A DNA stretch of 64,000 nt from MPNP01 sp965116235. GTDB taxonomy: Bacteria > Pseudomonadota > Alphaproteobacteria > Rhodobacterales > Rhodobacteraceae. A program made the translations under genes and the position numbers. A model generated the notes under the pieces. The model saw only the letters and a list, made by a program, of their open reading frames with translations, searched no databases and was not told the DNA's origin. Each line of letters begins with the position of its first letter. The first letter of the stretch is position 1. Positions 55,585-63,765 of the stretch are shown here, in pieces. The stretch lies in assembly GCA_965116235.1 (NCBI GenBank), contig OZ220496.1, positions 1,488,001-1,552,000 of the forward strand, written 5' to 3'.

Positions 55585-55959
55585 TCAGGTTCGACCGAAG
55601 TCGTCTTCATATCTGGTGATATCGTCCTCGCCCAGATACTCGCCACACTGGACCTCAATCACCTCGAGGTCATCCCCTCCCGGATTTTCCAGCCGATGCC
55701 TGGCCCCGAGCGGAATGTATGTCGAGTGATTCGGCTCAAGATCAAAAACAGCATCATCACATGTTATTCTGGCCACCCCCCGCACTACAGTCCAATGTTC
55801 CGACCGGCATCGATGGGACTGCAGGGAAAGTTTGGCTCCTGGCTTGACAATCAGGGATTTCACCTGAAAATTCTTGCCCGCCCTAATGCTTTCAAAGGCT
55901 CCCCAAGGCCGGCACACCGGCTTGTGGAGCTCAAGTTCTGCCCTTTGGCCTTGTTTCAT
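55585..55959 (-). CDS. cupin, C-terminal half of mannose-1-phosphate guanylyltransferase/mannose-6-phosphate isomerase
   Basis: 124 aa from ATG 55959. A type II phosphomannose isomerase-like cupin: RPWGAFESIRAGKNFQVKSLIVKPGAKLSLQSHRCRSEHW with the metal-binding histidines and Glu, then ENPGGDDLEVIEVQCGEYLGEDDITRYEDDFGR. It matches the C-terminal domain of ManC/AlgA proteins; the nucleotidyltransferase half is missing, so it is a stand-alone cupin, a form common in alphaproteobacteria. Likely role: sugar isomerisation for surface polysaccharide, not certain. Confidence 0.82.
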   Translation of the reverse strand: MKQGQRAELELHKPVCRPWGAFESIRAGKNFQVKSLIVKPGAKLSLQSHRCRSEHWTVVRGVARITCDDAVFDLEPNHSTYIPLGARHRLENPGGDDLEVIEVQCGEYLGEDDITRYEDDFGRT

Positions 55960-56341
55960 TTGACTGCCTCTTTTCCGGGTTACCTCTATATTGAGAAGAG
56001 TGATCAATACAGCATCAGATGTCCTGATCATAGCATTGTTTTCAGCCTGTCGGCACCCTGACCCGACTGTCGGTTTGGCTTCAGACGAATGCCTTCCAAG
56101 AAGGCCATGCAATCGGGTTTAGGCTGAAAGCCAACCCTTCGGAGTGTAACCGCTCAACAGGCGGCAACAGCATGGTTCCAGATTTGGTTTGGAGCAACAA
56201 TCGGCGAATTTAGGAGAGGTCCGAACCCAGTCACCATCTTTCCGGTCAGCTCACAGAAACCCAAACTGAAACCGTCAATTCAAAAGAAGGTTGTCCCCCT
56301 TGTTCGTTCGTCGCTGGTGGTAAATCGGGGGGGGGGTGAGG
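55960..56341. other. intergenic stretch with a G10 tract
   Basis: No gene seen. A G10 run is at 56327-56336, 5 bp past the stop of the Rieske gene on the minus strand. Confidence 0.5.
56327..56336 (+). repeat. G10 homopolymer downstream of the Rieske ferredoxin gene
   Basis: ATC-G10-TGAGG; C10 on the strand of the Rieske gene, 5 bp after its stop. It is outside coding sequence. Confidence 0.8.
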
Positions 56342-56653
56342 TCAAATTTTGACATAGATGCGGCCTTTTTCAACTTTAGTGGGGTAGGTTTGCAGATTCT
56401 CGCAAGCCGGTGGCGTTTCGACCTCACCCGTGCTGGCGTCGAAGACAGAGGAGTGTTTGGGGCATTCAATGCTGTTTTCAACAACAAGCCCGTCCGACAA
56501 ATGGACTTCTTCGTGTGTGCACAGGCCATCGGTGCAGTAGTAGTTGTCCTGATGATCTCTCAAGATGATGAATGTCCGCGGCCCGTGGTCAAAACGAATC
56601 ACGTCCTCTTTTTGTATGTTGTCAGCGGCGCAAGCATTTATCCAGTTGGCCAT
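56342..56653 (-). CDS. Rieske 2Fe-2S ferredoxin (MocE-like) in the sugar cluster
   Basis: 103 aa, with CTHEEVHL and CPKHSSVF as cluster ligands near residues 46 and 65. Paralogue of the 14949-15263 protein. MocE is the ferredoxin of the rhizopine demethylation system. Here it lies at the 3' end of a minus-strand operon with MocC- and MocA-like genes, so electron delivery to an oxygenase acting on a cyclitol or sugar ether is a reasonable inference. A MocF-type reductase is not in the window. Confidence 0.85.
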   Translation of the reverse strand: MANWINACAADNIQKEDVIRFDHGPRTFIILRDHQDNYYCTDGLCTHEEVHLSDGLVVENSIECPKHSSVFDASTGEVETPPACENLQTYPTKVEKGRIYVKI

Positions 56654-56665
56654 CGTCCATCTCCC

Positions 56666-57625
56666 TTATATGCTCTGAGGTGTGAAATCGGAGGAAGCAA
56701 AGGGCATGACGCCTTGGAGCAGGGTCACGGATTTTTCCAGCCCTTCCACAGAGTTCAACAACACGTCTTCGTGCTCGATCGACAACCAGCCGTCATATCC
56801 GCTCATCTTCAGCCGATAGCAGAACTGCCGCCACCATTCTTCGCCGTGGCCAGTCCCAAGTGTAACGTAGGACCAACTTCTCGTGGATATGTTCATCAGC
56901 GAGCCATTCTCGAGAAGGCTCGTTGTAGCCTGCATGGGGGCATTCAATAACGTATCCTTGGCGTGAACATGGTAGATCGCTTCGCCAAGCATCTCGGCAA
57001 CGACCAGCGGGTCTGCTCCCATCCAAAAAAGGTGGGAGGGGTCAAGGTTGGCTCCGATCGTCGGTCCGACAGATTCTCTCAGTCTCTTTAGAGTGGGAAC
57101 ATTGTATACACATTGATTTCCATGTAGTTCGAGCGCGATGTGTGTCACGTCATTTTCTTTCGCCAGGGTAACAATCTCAGTCCAGAAGGGGATAAGTACT
57201 TCCTCCCACTGGTATTGCAGGATAACTTGGGTTTCGGGCGGCCAGCTGGACACAACCCAATTGGGTGTCATATCTGAAGCAGAGCCGGCTGGCAGTCCTG
57301 ACATGGCACAAACGGTCTTGATGCCCATCTCTCCTGCCAAACGAATTGTATTCTTCAATCCTCCTCCTTGGGCCGAGTCAGTCGGGTGCAAGGGGTTGCC
57401 GTTGGCATTAAGAGCGACGATTTCCAGCCCACGGTCGGCAAAAGCCCTTTTGAAGGCCAGCTGCTCCTTGGACCTGCCGAGCATTCGCCTCAGATTGATG
57501 TGTGGTGCAGTAGACCATCCGCATGTGTTTACTTCAACACCCGACACTCCTATGCGTACGGCGGTGTCGAGCATGTCCTCCAAAGACATGTTGCTCAAAC
57601 TGTCTGACACGAATCCCAGCTTCAT
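56666..57625 (-). CDS. sugar phosphate isomerase/epimerase (MocC/IolE-like TIM barrel)
   Basis: 319 aa from ATG 57625, overlapping the upstream stop (ATGA). TIM-barrel AP-endonuclease-2 fold: MKLGFVSDSLSNMSLED start, GVSGVEVNTCGW, THIALELHGN with the metal Glu, NLDPSHLFW, YHVHAKD, and WLSIEHEDVL. Members isomerise or dehydrate inositol-related keto sugars. It works with the adjacent MocA-type dehydrogenase and ABC transporter. Confidence 0.87.
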   Translation of the reverse strand: MKLGFVSDSLSNMSLEDMLDTAVRIGVSGVEVNTCGWSTAPHINLRRMLGRSKEQLAFKRAFADRGLEIVALNANGNPLHPTDSAQGGGLKNTIRLAGEMGIKTVCAMSGLPAGSASDMTPNWVVSSWPPETQVILQYQWEEVLIPFWTEIVTLAKENDVTHIALELHGNQCVYNVPTLKRLRESVGPTIGANLDPSHLFWMGADPLVVAEMLGEAIYHVHAKDTLLNAPMQATTSLLENGSLMNISTRSWSYVTLGTGHGEEWWRQFCYRLKMSGYDGWLSIEHEDVLLNSVEGLEKSVTLLQGVMPFASSDFTPQSI

Positions 57626-58626
57626 GTGTAGAACTCCGGTTTGGAAATCATGTGGATCATCTCCCGCGTTTTTGTTGCCAATGACTTGACTCCTGCCTCC
57701 GCCGCAATAGCCGCGCAGTAACCATCCCAGCAATCAGCTGCCGTGGCAGGAAATCTCCCGGTCTCGACAAAGCGCAGGAAGTCGAGGCTCTGACGACGGT
57801 AGGCCTCGGCAAAACGCCTGCGCCAGTCTGCACAATATCGGGTGGATGAGGTGAGCATGGTATCCGTTCGCGTGTAAGCGAAGTTGTTGATTGCCATGGA
57901 TCCGAGCTCGCCCACGAGTTCCGCACGCACGTCATACCCGTAGGCAGCATTGTTATTGATCTCGACCGTTACCAGCAGGTTGTCGGTGGTCTCGAGAACC
58001 ATCACCACGGGGGCAACACGGTCGTCAGGTCGACGCGCTTGGTAGGCAGTGATTGAAGCATACTCCGTTGCGAGTACATAACGGACAACGTCAAACTCAT
58101 GTGGCGCAGAATTGGTGATGGCCATCATTCCTGTGAAATCGACCGAGGGCGTTTCGACATTGCGATGGAAATTATGCATCACCAATGCCTGCCCCAAAGT
58201 GCCGTCAAGTAGAGCTGTGCGCAATTCGACATAGGGCTGGTCGTAGCGACGCATGAAGCCCAGCATTACGTATCGTTCCCCGGCGATCTCTTCGGCCTGC
58301 ATGATCGCTGTGCATTCGGTGGATTCCTGGGACAAGGGCTTTTCGCAGAGCACCCTCTTGCCAGCGGAGATGCAAGCCCTTGAAAGCGGCACATGAGTGA
58401 AGTCAGGGGTTGCCACGATCACGGCGTCAACATCGTTGCGCCGGATCGTGCCTTCCGGATCGCTCGTAGCTTCTGTCGCTCCGTAGGCGTCAGCAACGGA
58501 CCTCGCCTTTTGAGCGTCCATGTCGCAAACCACCTGAAGCGTTGCACTAGGCAACTCTTCGGCCACGATTTTCGCGTGGCTTGAACCCATCAATCCTGCG
58601 CCAATGATTGCAATCTGAATGCTCAA
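57622..58626 (-). CDS. Gfo/Idh/MocA family NAD(P)-dependent oxidoreductase
   Basis: 334 aa. Rossmann motif IIGAGLMGSSHAKI at residues 6-19, then VVATPDFTH and VLCEKPLSQ with the catalytic Lys. NSAPHEFDVVRYVL carries the conserved active-site His region. Family enzymes oxidise inositols or sugars to keto forms. It lies upstream of, and coupled to, the isomerase gene. Confidence 0.9.
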   Translation of the reverse strand: MSIQIAIIGAGLMGSSHAKIVAEELPSATLQVVCDMDAQKARSVADAYGATEATSDPEGTIRRNDVDAVIVATPDFTHVPLSRACISAGKRVLCEKPLSQESTECTAIMQAEEIAGERYVMLGFMRRYDQPYVELRTALLDGTLGQALVMHNFHRNVETPSVDFTGMMAITNSAPHEFDVVRYVLATEYASITAYQARRPDDRVAPVVMVLETTDNLLVTVEINNNAAYGYDVRAELVGELGSMAINNFAYTRTDTMLTSSTRYCADWRRRFAEAYRRQSLDFLRFVETGRFPATAADCWDGYCAAIAAEAGVKSLATKTREMIHMISKPEFYT

Positions 58627-58719
58627 AACAAGCTCCGCCCGTTTGATTCGGTAACATTTTGCCCGTTGTTAAGGGTCTTGATTGTCAACTGACTGAACAA
58701 CACGAAGTCACTCGGTCAA

Positions 58720-59544
58720 TCAATGTGCAGGTGACGGTACGTGCCCAGCGTGGGTTTCCATGTAACCTTCAATGTTTACCTCGAGGTCTGCCATTGATTC
58801 GCCTCCGGCCATGAGATCGGCGATCTCCTCCCGTGTTTTTTCGCCTTTACGAAAATCCGCCGCAATCGCGCCGCGAATAAGAACTGCAAAGTGATCGCCC
58901 ACAGCCATCGCATGCATGACCTGATGGGTGATGAATATCACGGCCAGTCCACGTCTCTTGGCCTCATTGACGATGCGCAGGACGTGTGCAGCCTGTTTGA
59001 CGCCAAGAGCCGCCGTCGGCTCGTCAAGAATCAATACCCGTGCCCCGAAATGCACGGCCCTGGCAATTGCCAGAGACTGACGCTCTCCGCCTGACAAGCC
59101 GCCAACGAGTCGGTTGCCATCGTCGATGCGTGTGATGCCAAAGTCCCGTATGGACTTGACCGCTATTGCATTCGCCGTCTTGCGGTCATAGATTTTGAAC
59201 GGGCCCCATCCTTTTGATGGCTCAACGCCGGCGAAGAAACTGCGGCCAATAGACATGAGCGGGAAGGTACCACCAAACTGGTGCACTGTGGCGATGCCCA
59301 TTTCCTGGGCATCCTTGGGCTTGTTGAAGTTGACTCTTTTGCCGTCCAGCAGGATCTCGCCTCGGTTTGGCTTGTACACGCCCGCAAGCGTCTTGATAAG
59401 TGTCGACTTGCCAGCGCCGTTGTCGCCGAGAAGGCATAGCGTTTCGCCCTTGTGAACCTTCAGCGAGATTTCGTGGAGCACATCGATGGGCCCAAAGGAC
59501 TTGTCGACATTTCGCAACTCAATTGCAGGCGTTTCGTCTGACAC
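58720..59544 (-). CDS. sugar-type ABC transporter ATP-binding protein
   Basis: 274 aa, a single ABC domain rather than the double domain of RbsA. Walker A GDNGAGKST (near 39), signature LSGGERQ (near 151), Walker B VLILDEPTAALG (near 173) and a switch His in FITHQVMHA. It energises the permease at 59561 and binding protein at 60727. Confidence 0.93.
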   Translation of the reverse strand: MSDETPAIELRNVDKSFGPIDVLHEISLKVHKGETLCLLGDNGAGKSTLIKTLAGVYKPNRGEILLDGKRVNFNKPKDAQEMGIATVHQFGGTFPLMSIGRSFFAGVEPSKGWGPFKIYDRKTANAIAVKSIRDFGITRIDDGNRLVGGLSGGERQSLAIARAVHFGARVLILDEPTAALGVKQAAHVLRIVNEAKRRGLAVIFITHQVMHAMAVGDHFAVLIRGAIAADFRKGEKTREEIADLMAGGESMADLEVNIEGYMETHAGHVPSPAH

Positions 59545-59560
59545 GGGTCGACCTCCTCAG

Positions 59561-60631
59561 TTACTTCTTTTTCAATGTGGACCAACTGGTTGCCATCTTG
59601 CGGAAGTTATCGTTCATCAGAACCGCGACGAGGAGCATGACCCCAATAATAAGATTGGACAGGTTTCGATCGAAGCTGGTGTAGTTGATTCCCTGTTGTA
59701 CGATCGCGAGTGTGGCCGTGCCGAAGAACACCCCGATGACCGTGCCGAAGCCTCCAGTGAGTAGAACTCCCCCTATCACCACGGCGATGATCGTGTTGAA
59801 GATCATGGTAAACTGTGTGGTGGTGCTGGCCGAGTTAGACAGGATGGTCTCGCATATGCCTGTCATTGACGCGGCCATGGCGGTCAACATGAACAGGCAG
59901 ATTTTCAGCCGGTTGATTGGAATCCCTGCATTGCGTGCGCCTTCCTTGTCACCACCGAGAGCAAAAATCCAGTTTCCCCATGGGGAAAAATGCAGGAAAA
60001 AAAAGCACAACGACGCAATGGCGAGCCAGATGAAGACTGAGCTCTGCAAGCCTTGCCAGATTGTCAAGGCCCCATCACCTTCACCGATGCGGAAAGTGTG
60101 ATAGGTACCAAACAGCCATTCTGAAGCTGCGTCAGTGTTTATGTCGCGTAATGCTTGCTGCGTGGTGTCGGTCAGGTAAAGAGACAGGAAGAGTGTCAAA
60201 CCGGCAACTGCAAATAGCGTTGCCAAGGTTACGATCAGCGAGGGTACGTTCGTGCGTACGACAAGCATGCCGTTAACCCATCCAACCAGACCCGCGATTG
60301 CGAGGGTAATGCCAATGCCGACCCAGATGTTCAGCCCGTAGTAGCCGGAGGCGATGGCCAAGGATATCTTGGCGGCGGGAACCATTGCGCCGACAGAAAT
60401 GTCCAGTTCGCCTGCAATCATCAGAAATGCAACTGGAATGGCGATGATCCCCACGGTAGATGCATAGTTCAGCCAGCTCGATGCACCGAGCGGGCTAAGA
60501 AAGTTTCGGTCCCAGCCAAAGTAGGAAAAAAAGCAGAAGACAAGCAACAGACCCACGAAAGCACCACCTTCCGGACGTCTGAAAAGACCAAGCAGCGACA
60601 GGCCCAAGCTTTTGGTGGTCGGTGCAGTCAT
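59561..60631 (-). CDS. sugar-type ABC transporter permease
   Basis: 356 aa, about ten hydrophobic helices, BPD_transp_2 family. Conserved IMIAGELDISVGAMV-like segment near 70-90 and GGDKEGARNAGIPINRLKICLF near 225, the coupling loop. The gene is 16 bp upstream of the ATPase gene. Confidence 0.92.
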   Translation of the reverse strand: MTAPTTKSLGLSLLGLFRRPEGGAFVGLLLVFCFFSYFGWDRNFLSPLGASSWLNYASTVGIIAIPVAFLMIAGELDISVGAMVPAAKISLAIASGYYGLNIWVGIGITLAIAGLVGWVNGMLVVRTNVPSLIVTLATLFAVAGLTLFLSLYLTDTTQQALRDINTDAASEWLFGTYHTFRIGEGDGALTIWQGLQSSVFIWLAIASLCFFFLHFSPWGNWIFALGGDKEGARNAGIPINRLKICLFMLTAMAASMTGICETILSNSASTTTQFTMIFNTIIAVVIGGVLLTGGFGTVIGVFFGTATLAIVQQGINYTSFDRNLSNLIIGVMLLVAVLMNDNFRKMATSWSTLKKK

Positions 60632-60726
60632 CAGCGCCGCCTTATCGCCCGCATTAAGCGGTTGGTCTTGGCATTGGTCTTGAGGAAGCCCGGCCGGACA
60701 AGCCGACCGGACGAGTTCAGACGCAT

Positions 60727-61689
60727 TCAGCGGGCGCCGAGTGCTACACCGGCTAGTGCGCTATCGATGTTCGATGCGTCAATGATGGCTGGACCAGTCA
60801 AAACCGGTTCAGTCACGATTTCAGTACCGAAGGCAAGATGGGCAAATAGTGTCGATGTGGCAAGGAATCCTTGCAGGTACGGCTGCTGGTCTATTGCCAT
60901 CTTTTGACTTCCGTCGGCGATGCGATCGAGGACTGCTGGACTCAGATCAAAAGTGCCAACCATCAAGCGGTCTTGCGCTCCGATCTGTGCGACGGCATTG
61001 GTGGCAGCATCGGAGGCCCAAGCCGCCAGAGTGATGACGGCATCGACCGACTCGTCGCCGACCAGTTCGGATTTTATTGCCTCAGCTGTTCCCGTGACAT
61101 CGCCGTCAAGGTTTGCGGGGACGCGCAGAACGGTGACTTTGGCACCAGCTCCCGAAGCACCCTCTTCGACGCCGCTGCAGCGGGCTTCAAGGTTGATGGC
61201 ACCAGGAATTTGGATGTGGCACAAGACGTGCATGGCCCCTTGTTCGGCCAGATATTCGCCGCCTGCAACACCTGCGATATACTCATCAGAGCCAAAATAG
61301 TTCAATGCTCCAAGCTCTTCCATATGCTCGGCACCAGCATTGTACATGGTAATGACGATGCCATGCTCACGAGCGGCCTGCAATGCTGGAATTTCAGCTT
61401 CTGGGATCCACACCGGGATTGCGATTCCGTCAACACCTTGAGCAACGGCCTGATTGATAAGAGTCACTAGGTCTGGGCCAAAATTGTCATAGTTCGGGGT
61501 ACGAAGATAGTTCACGGAACCACCGTTTGCTTCGACCATGACAGTTGCGTCGTCAATGCCTTTCTTGATCAGGTTCCAGAATCCATCCTCAATTGAGCCG
61601 CCGATAACGGCAATGTTTTGAGCCATTGCCCCGCCCCAAGTGAGTGTTGCAACGGTGGCTGCTACAGCTAGAGTCTTGATTATTTTCAC
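60727..61689 (-). CDS. periplasmic sugar-binding protein of the ABC transporter
   Basis: 320 aa from GTG 61689, with AGGAGG seven bases upstream. A signal peptide (LAVAATVATLTWGGAMA) precedes an ribose-type (Peripla_BP_4) domain: IAVIGGSIEDGFWNLIKKGIDDA, GVDGIAIPVWIPEAEIPALQAAREHGI, and a later GTFDLSPAVLDRI. It is first in the minus-strand transporter operon, similar to MocB in the rhizopine locus; ligand unknown. Confidence 0.9.
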   Translation of the reverse strand: MKIIKTLAVAATVATLTWGGAMAQNIAVIGGSIEDGFWNLIKKGIDDATVMVEANGGSVNYLRTPNYDNFGPDLVTLINQAVAQGVDGIAIPVWIPEAEIPALQAAREHGIVITMYNAGAEHMEELGALNYFGSDEYIAGVAGGEYLAEQGAMHVLCHIQIPGAINLEARCSGVEEGASGAGAKVTVLRVPANLDGDVTGTAEAIKSELVGDESVDAVITLAAWASDAATNAVAQIGAQDRLMVGTFDLSPAVLDRIADGSQKMAIDQQPYLQGFLATSTLFAHLAFGTEIVTEPVLTGPAIIDASNIDSALAGVALGAR

Positions 61690-61967
61690 GTCGATTTCCT
61701 CCTTAAGGTTAGTCCGTCCATTTGACGGGTCAAAGATGTTGGACACTGGTCGGTCACGCCCTGCGGCGTCTCCCCATGAATTCACGCCCGCTTGACGACA
61801 ACTCCCCGTCGAGGCTATCCAACCTCTCGCCGTCTTTTCTTTTCGCGCTTCTTTTGAAACGTTCCAACAGTGACCGAACTAGCCATCAAGCAGCACGAAC
61901 TCTCCAACAATGCTGTGACTAGAAGATTGACGGGAAACAATCAAGCCTATGACTGTACCCGGCTTAA

Positions 61968-61989
61968 ATTCATGTCATTTCATGCCATT
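61968..61989 (+). promoter_or_regulatory. tandem 12-mer operator-like element (copy 1)
   Basis: ATTCATGTCATT overlaps TTTCATGCCATT with 10-bp period; the copy at 63370-63391 matches 19 of 22 bases. Related inverted copies are at 62010-62021 and 63760-63771. Confidence 0.5.
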
Positions 61990-62009
61990 GTCGGCATGGA
62001 ATGAAGTAA

Positions 62010-62021
62010 AATGATATGAAA
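62010..62021 (-). promoter_or_regulatory. inverted copy of the TTTCATRYCATT element
   Basis: AATGATATGAAA on the plus strand, the reverse complement of TTTCATATCATT at 63370. It sits on the ATG of the decayed regulator start. Confidence 0.4.
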
Positions 62022-62227
62022 CGACCAGCAATTCTGATAAGAGCAGCATCAACTTCAAGTCATGCATTCACAAACATGCAACCGCTTGAATTGCCTGCAT
62101 GTTCGGAAGAGGCGTGTGGCCCGCGTCTTGGACTTTGGTCCTTTCTGATGACAATTCAAGACCATAGGGTCCCCTGGCCGCTCAATGTTCTGGTGTTGAT
62201 CTCTTGTCAAGTTCATTCGGGCAGTGG

Positions 62228-63256
62228 CTATCCGATGAAGGTCGCCTTGGTCTGTTTGGCCTTCATGCGGTCTTTCTTTCTGCGGAACCGTTCTTTCATG
62301 CGCTCTTCAGCTTCTTGCGAACCATCGTGCCAGTAGCCAAGCCATTTATCAAGTGGCACGAGTCCATCCGCTCCGTAGTTCACCTCGAAGTATTTGTGAT
62401 GGAGGTAGTGAGCATAGGCATGACTGTCGAGTGCGTGTTCGCCAGTCAGTTCAAGCTTGTCGAAACCGATGTGTCCGTTGATCGCACCATAGCCGACAAC
62501 ATGGCTATTAAACATCATCACGACTGGATTAGACGGTATGATCAGATGCCAGAGGATCTCCCCGAAATAGAGCAGATGCTCAATTGGATGCATCGACAAG
62601 GAAGACCATGGACTCGGGTTGATTGAGTTATGATGGACCGAGTGGACCCACTTGTAGAGCACCGGCGTGTGGATGAGCTTGTGAATGCAAAAGAAGTGGA
62701 TTTCATGGATTGCCGGCACAAGAATAACTAGCCCCGCCAGCCAAAGCCAATTGTCCTGCCAGCCAAGCCAGCCAAAAACGTGGATGCCGTTGGCAAAGCA
62801 CCAGAGCATCAAGACTTCGACTGCGGTCCAAATCGGAATACCGAAAAAAAAGCTACGCAGAAAGTTATCGACGTTTTGGCTCTTGAACCAGAACACGTCC
62901 GACGGGTTCTCGGCTGGGAACTTGGCATTGTACTTGAAGCGCGTTCCTTGCTTCCGCTTAATGTAATAGAAGAGTTCTATTCCTCCATACATCAAAAAAA
63001 TGCCCAATGCATTGATTGCGAGAAGGTACAGTGCCCAGTTCCAGGACAAGGTCTTGAGGGTTGTGGTATCAGGGATGACAAGAACCCAATAAAGCAATGC
63101 GGTTGTCATGTGAAACACATTCCATGGCCAGAAAAAATTCACGAAAAAACGACCTATCTGTCGCCATTTTCCAGACCAGAAAGGTGCAATTTCAATTGTT
63201 TTGTCAGGTTTCCAGTTGCCGCGTCTGTCGCGCGTCCCGTACAGAGTGTCGTCCAT
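62228..63256 (-). CDS. sterol desaturase/fatty-acid hydroxylase family di-iron membrane protein
   Basis: 342 aa from ATG 63256. Four to five hydrophobic stretches and three histidine clusters: HEIHFFCIHKLIH, HSVHHNSINPSPW, and HAYAHYLHHKYFEVNYG, the eight-histidine di-iron signature. The final 35 residues are highly basic. Such enzymes hydroxylate or desaturate lipids or C-H bonds. In a rhizopine-like locus the oxygenase MocD has a different but also di-iron desaturase-like fold, so this may be the oxygenase served by the Rieske ferredoxin at 56342 (inference). Confidence 0.85.
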   Translation of the reverse strand: MDDTLYGTRDRRGNWKPDKTIEIAPFWSGKWRQIGRFFVNFFWPWNVFHMTTALLYWVLVIPDTTTLKTLSWNWALYLLAINALGIFLMYGGIELFYYIKRKQGTRFKYNAKFPAENPSDVFWFKSQNVDNFLRSFFFGIPIWTAVEVLMLWCFANGIHVFGWLGWQDNWLWLAGLVILVPAIHEIHFFCIHKLIHTPVLYKWVHSVHHNSINPSPWSSLSMHPIEHLLYFGEILWHLIIPSNPVVMMFNSHVVGYGAINGHIGFDKLELTGEHALDSHAYAHYLHHKYFEVNYGADGLVPLDKWLGYWHDGSQEAEERMKERFRRKKDRMKAKQTKATFIG

Positions 63257-63750
63257 TAAACTCCCATTCCAATAGATCAAATAGGGCAATTACCCGAACT
63301 TGCCAGCCTACCATCCGACGGTTAGAGAATTGACATGAAACAGTCAAGTTTAAGGCCGTCTTTGGTTTATTTCATATCATTTCATGTCATTACGGTGATT
63401 CTATGACCGTAAAGCTGTCGTAGCCAGAAGCGCAATTTGCTCTCGGTTGAAAGATTCATTGGGATTCTTGTTTCTAACAAGCGTTGCCTTCCGCAGCCTG
63501 ATGTTGTCATCGTCAAATCGAAACTGGTAGTATTTCCGACAAGGCTTCACCATGGCATCGGTCTTGACTGACCACACCAAGTCGGAGGGCATCACCAAGG
63601 GTATGCCACTTGAAAGTTCCTCCCACCGGCCAGCTCATTGTCGTTAAACATGTGCTCAGGAAAAATGGCGGCTGACAATCAAGAATTTACAACCGTAACG
63701 GAAAACAGTAGGCTAAAAAGTTCATCACTTTGATCTGATGACGGCATAAA
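63257..63750. other. intergenic region upstream of the hydroxylase and of the LacI gene
   Basis: Carries the tandem operator-like element at 63370-63391. A 65-codon minus-strand open frame at 63401-63598 (starting in a GTGATG context) has no recognised family and may be spurious. Confidence 0.4.
63370..63391 (+). promoter_or_regulatory. tandem 12-mer operator-like element (copy 2)
   Basis: TTTCATATCATT followed by overlapping TTTCATGTCATT, period 10 bp. It is 114 bp upstream of the hydroxylase ATG. Confidence 0.5.
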
Positions 63751-63765
63751 ATGAAACAAAATGGC

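Larger units (their letters stand above)
61690..62227. other. regulatory intergenic region with a decayed copy of the regulator 5' end
   Basis: Contains the tandem 12-mer element at 61968-61989, a related inverted copy at 62010-62021, and, from 62016, ATGAAACGACCAGCAATTCTG, which resembles the LacI gene start at 63766. The open frame beginning there (107 codons) quickly loses similarity to LacI. Confidence 0.5.

Noticed and set aside
62016..62336. 107-codon plus-strand frame beginning MKRPAI
   Set aside because: Only the first few codons resemble LacI; the rest is not HTH-like and overlaps the hydroxylase gene end. Kept as a decayed start rather than a gene.
63401..63598. 65-codon minus-strand frame
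   Set aside because: GGAGGAAC lies too far upstream, no recognisable family; mentioned only within the intergenic entry.
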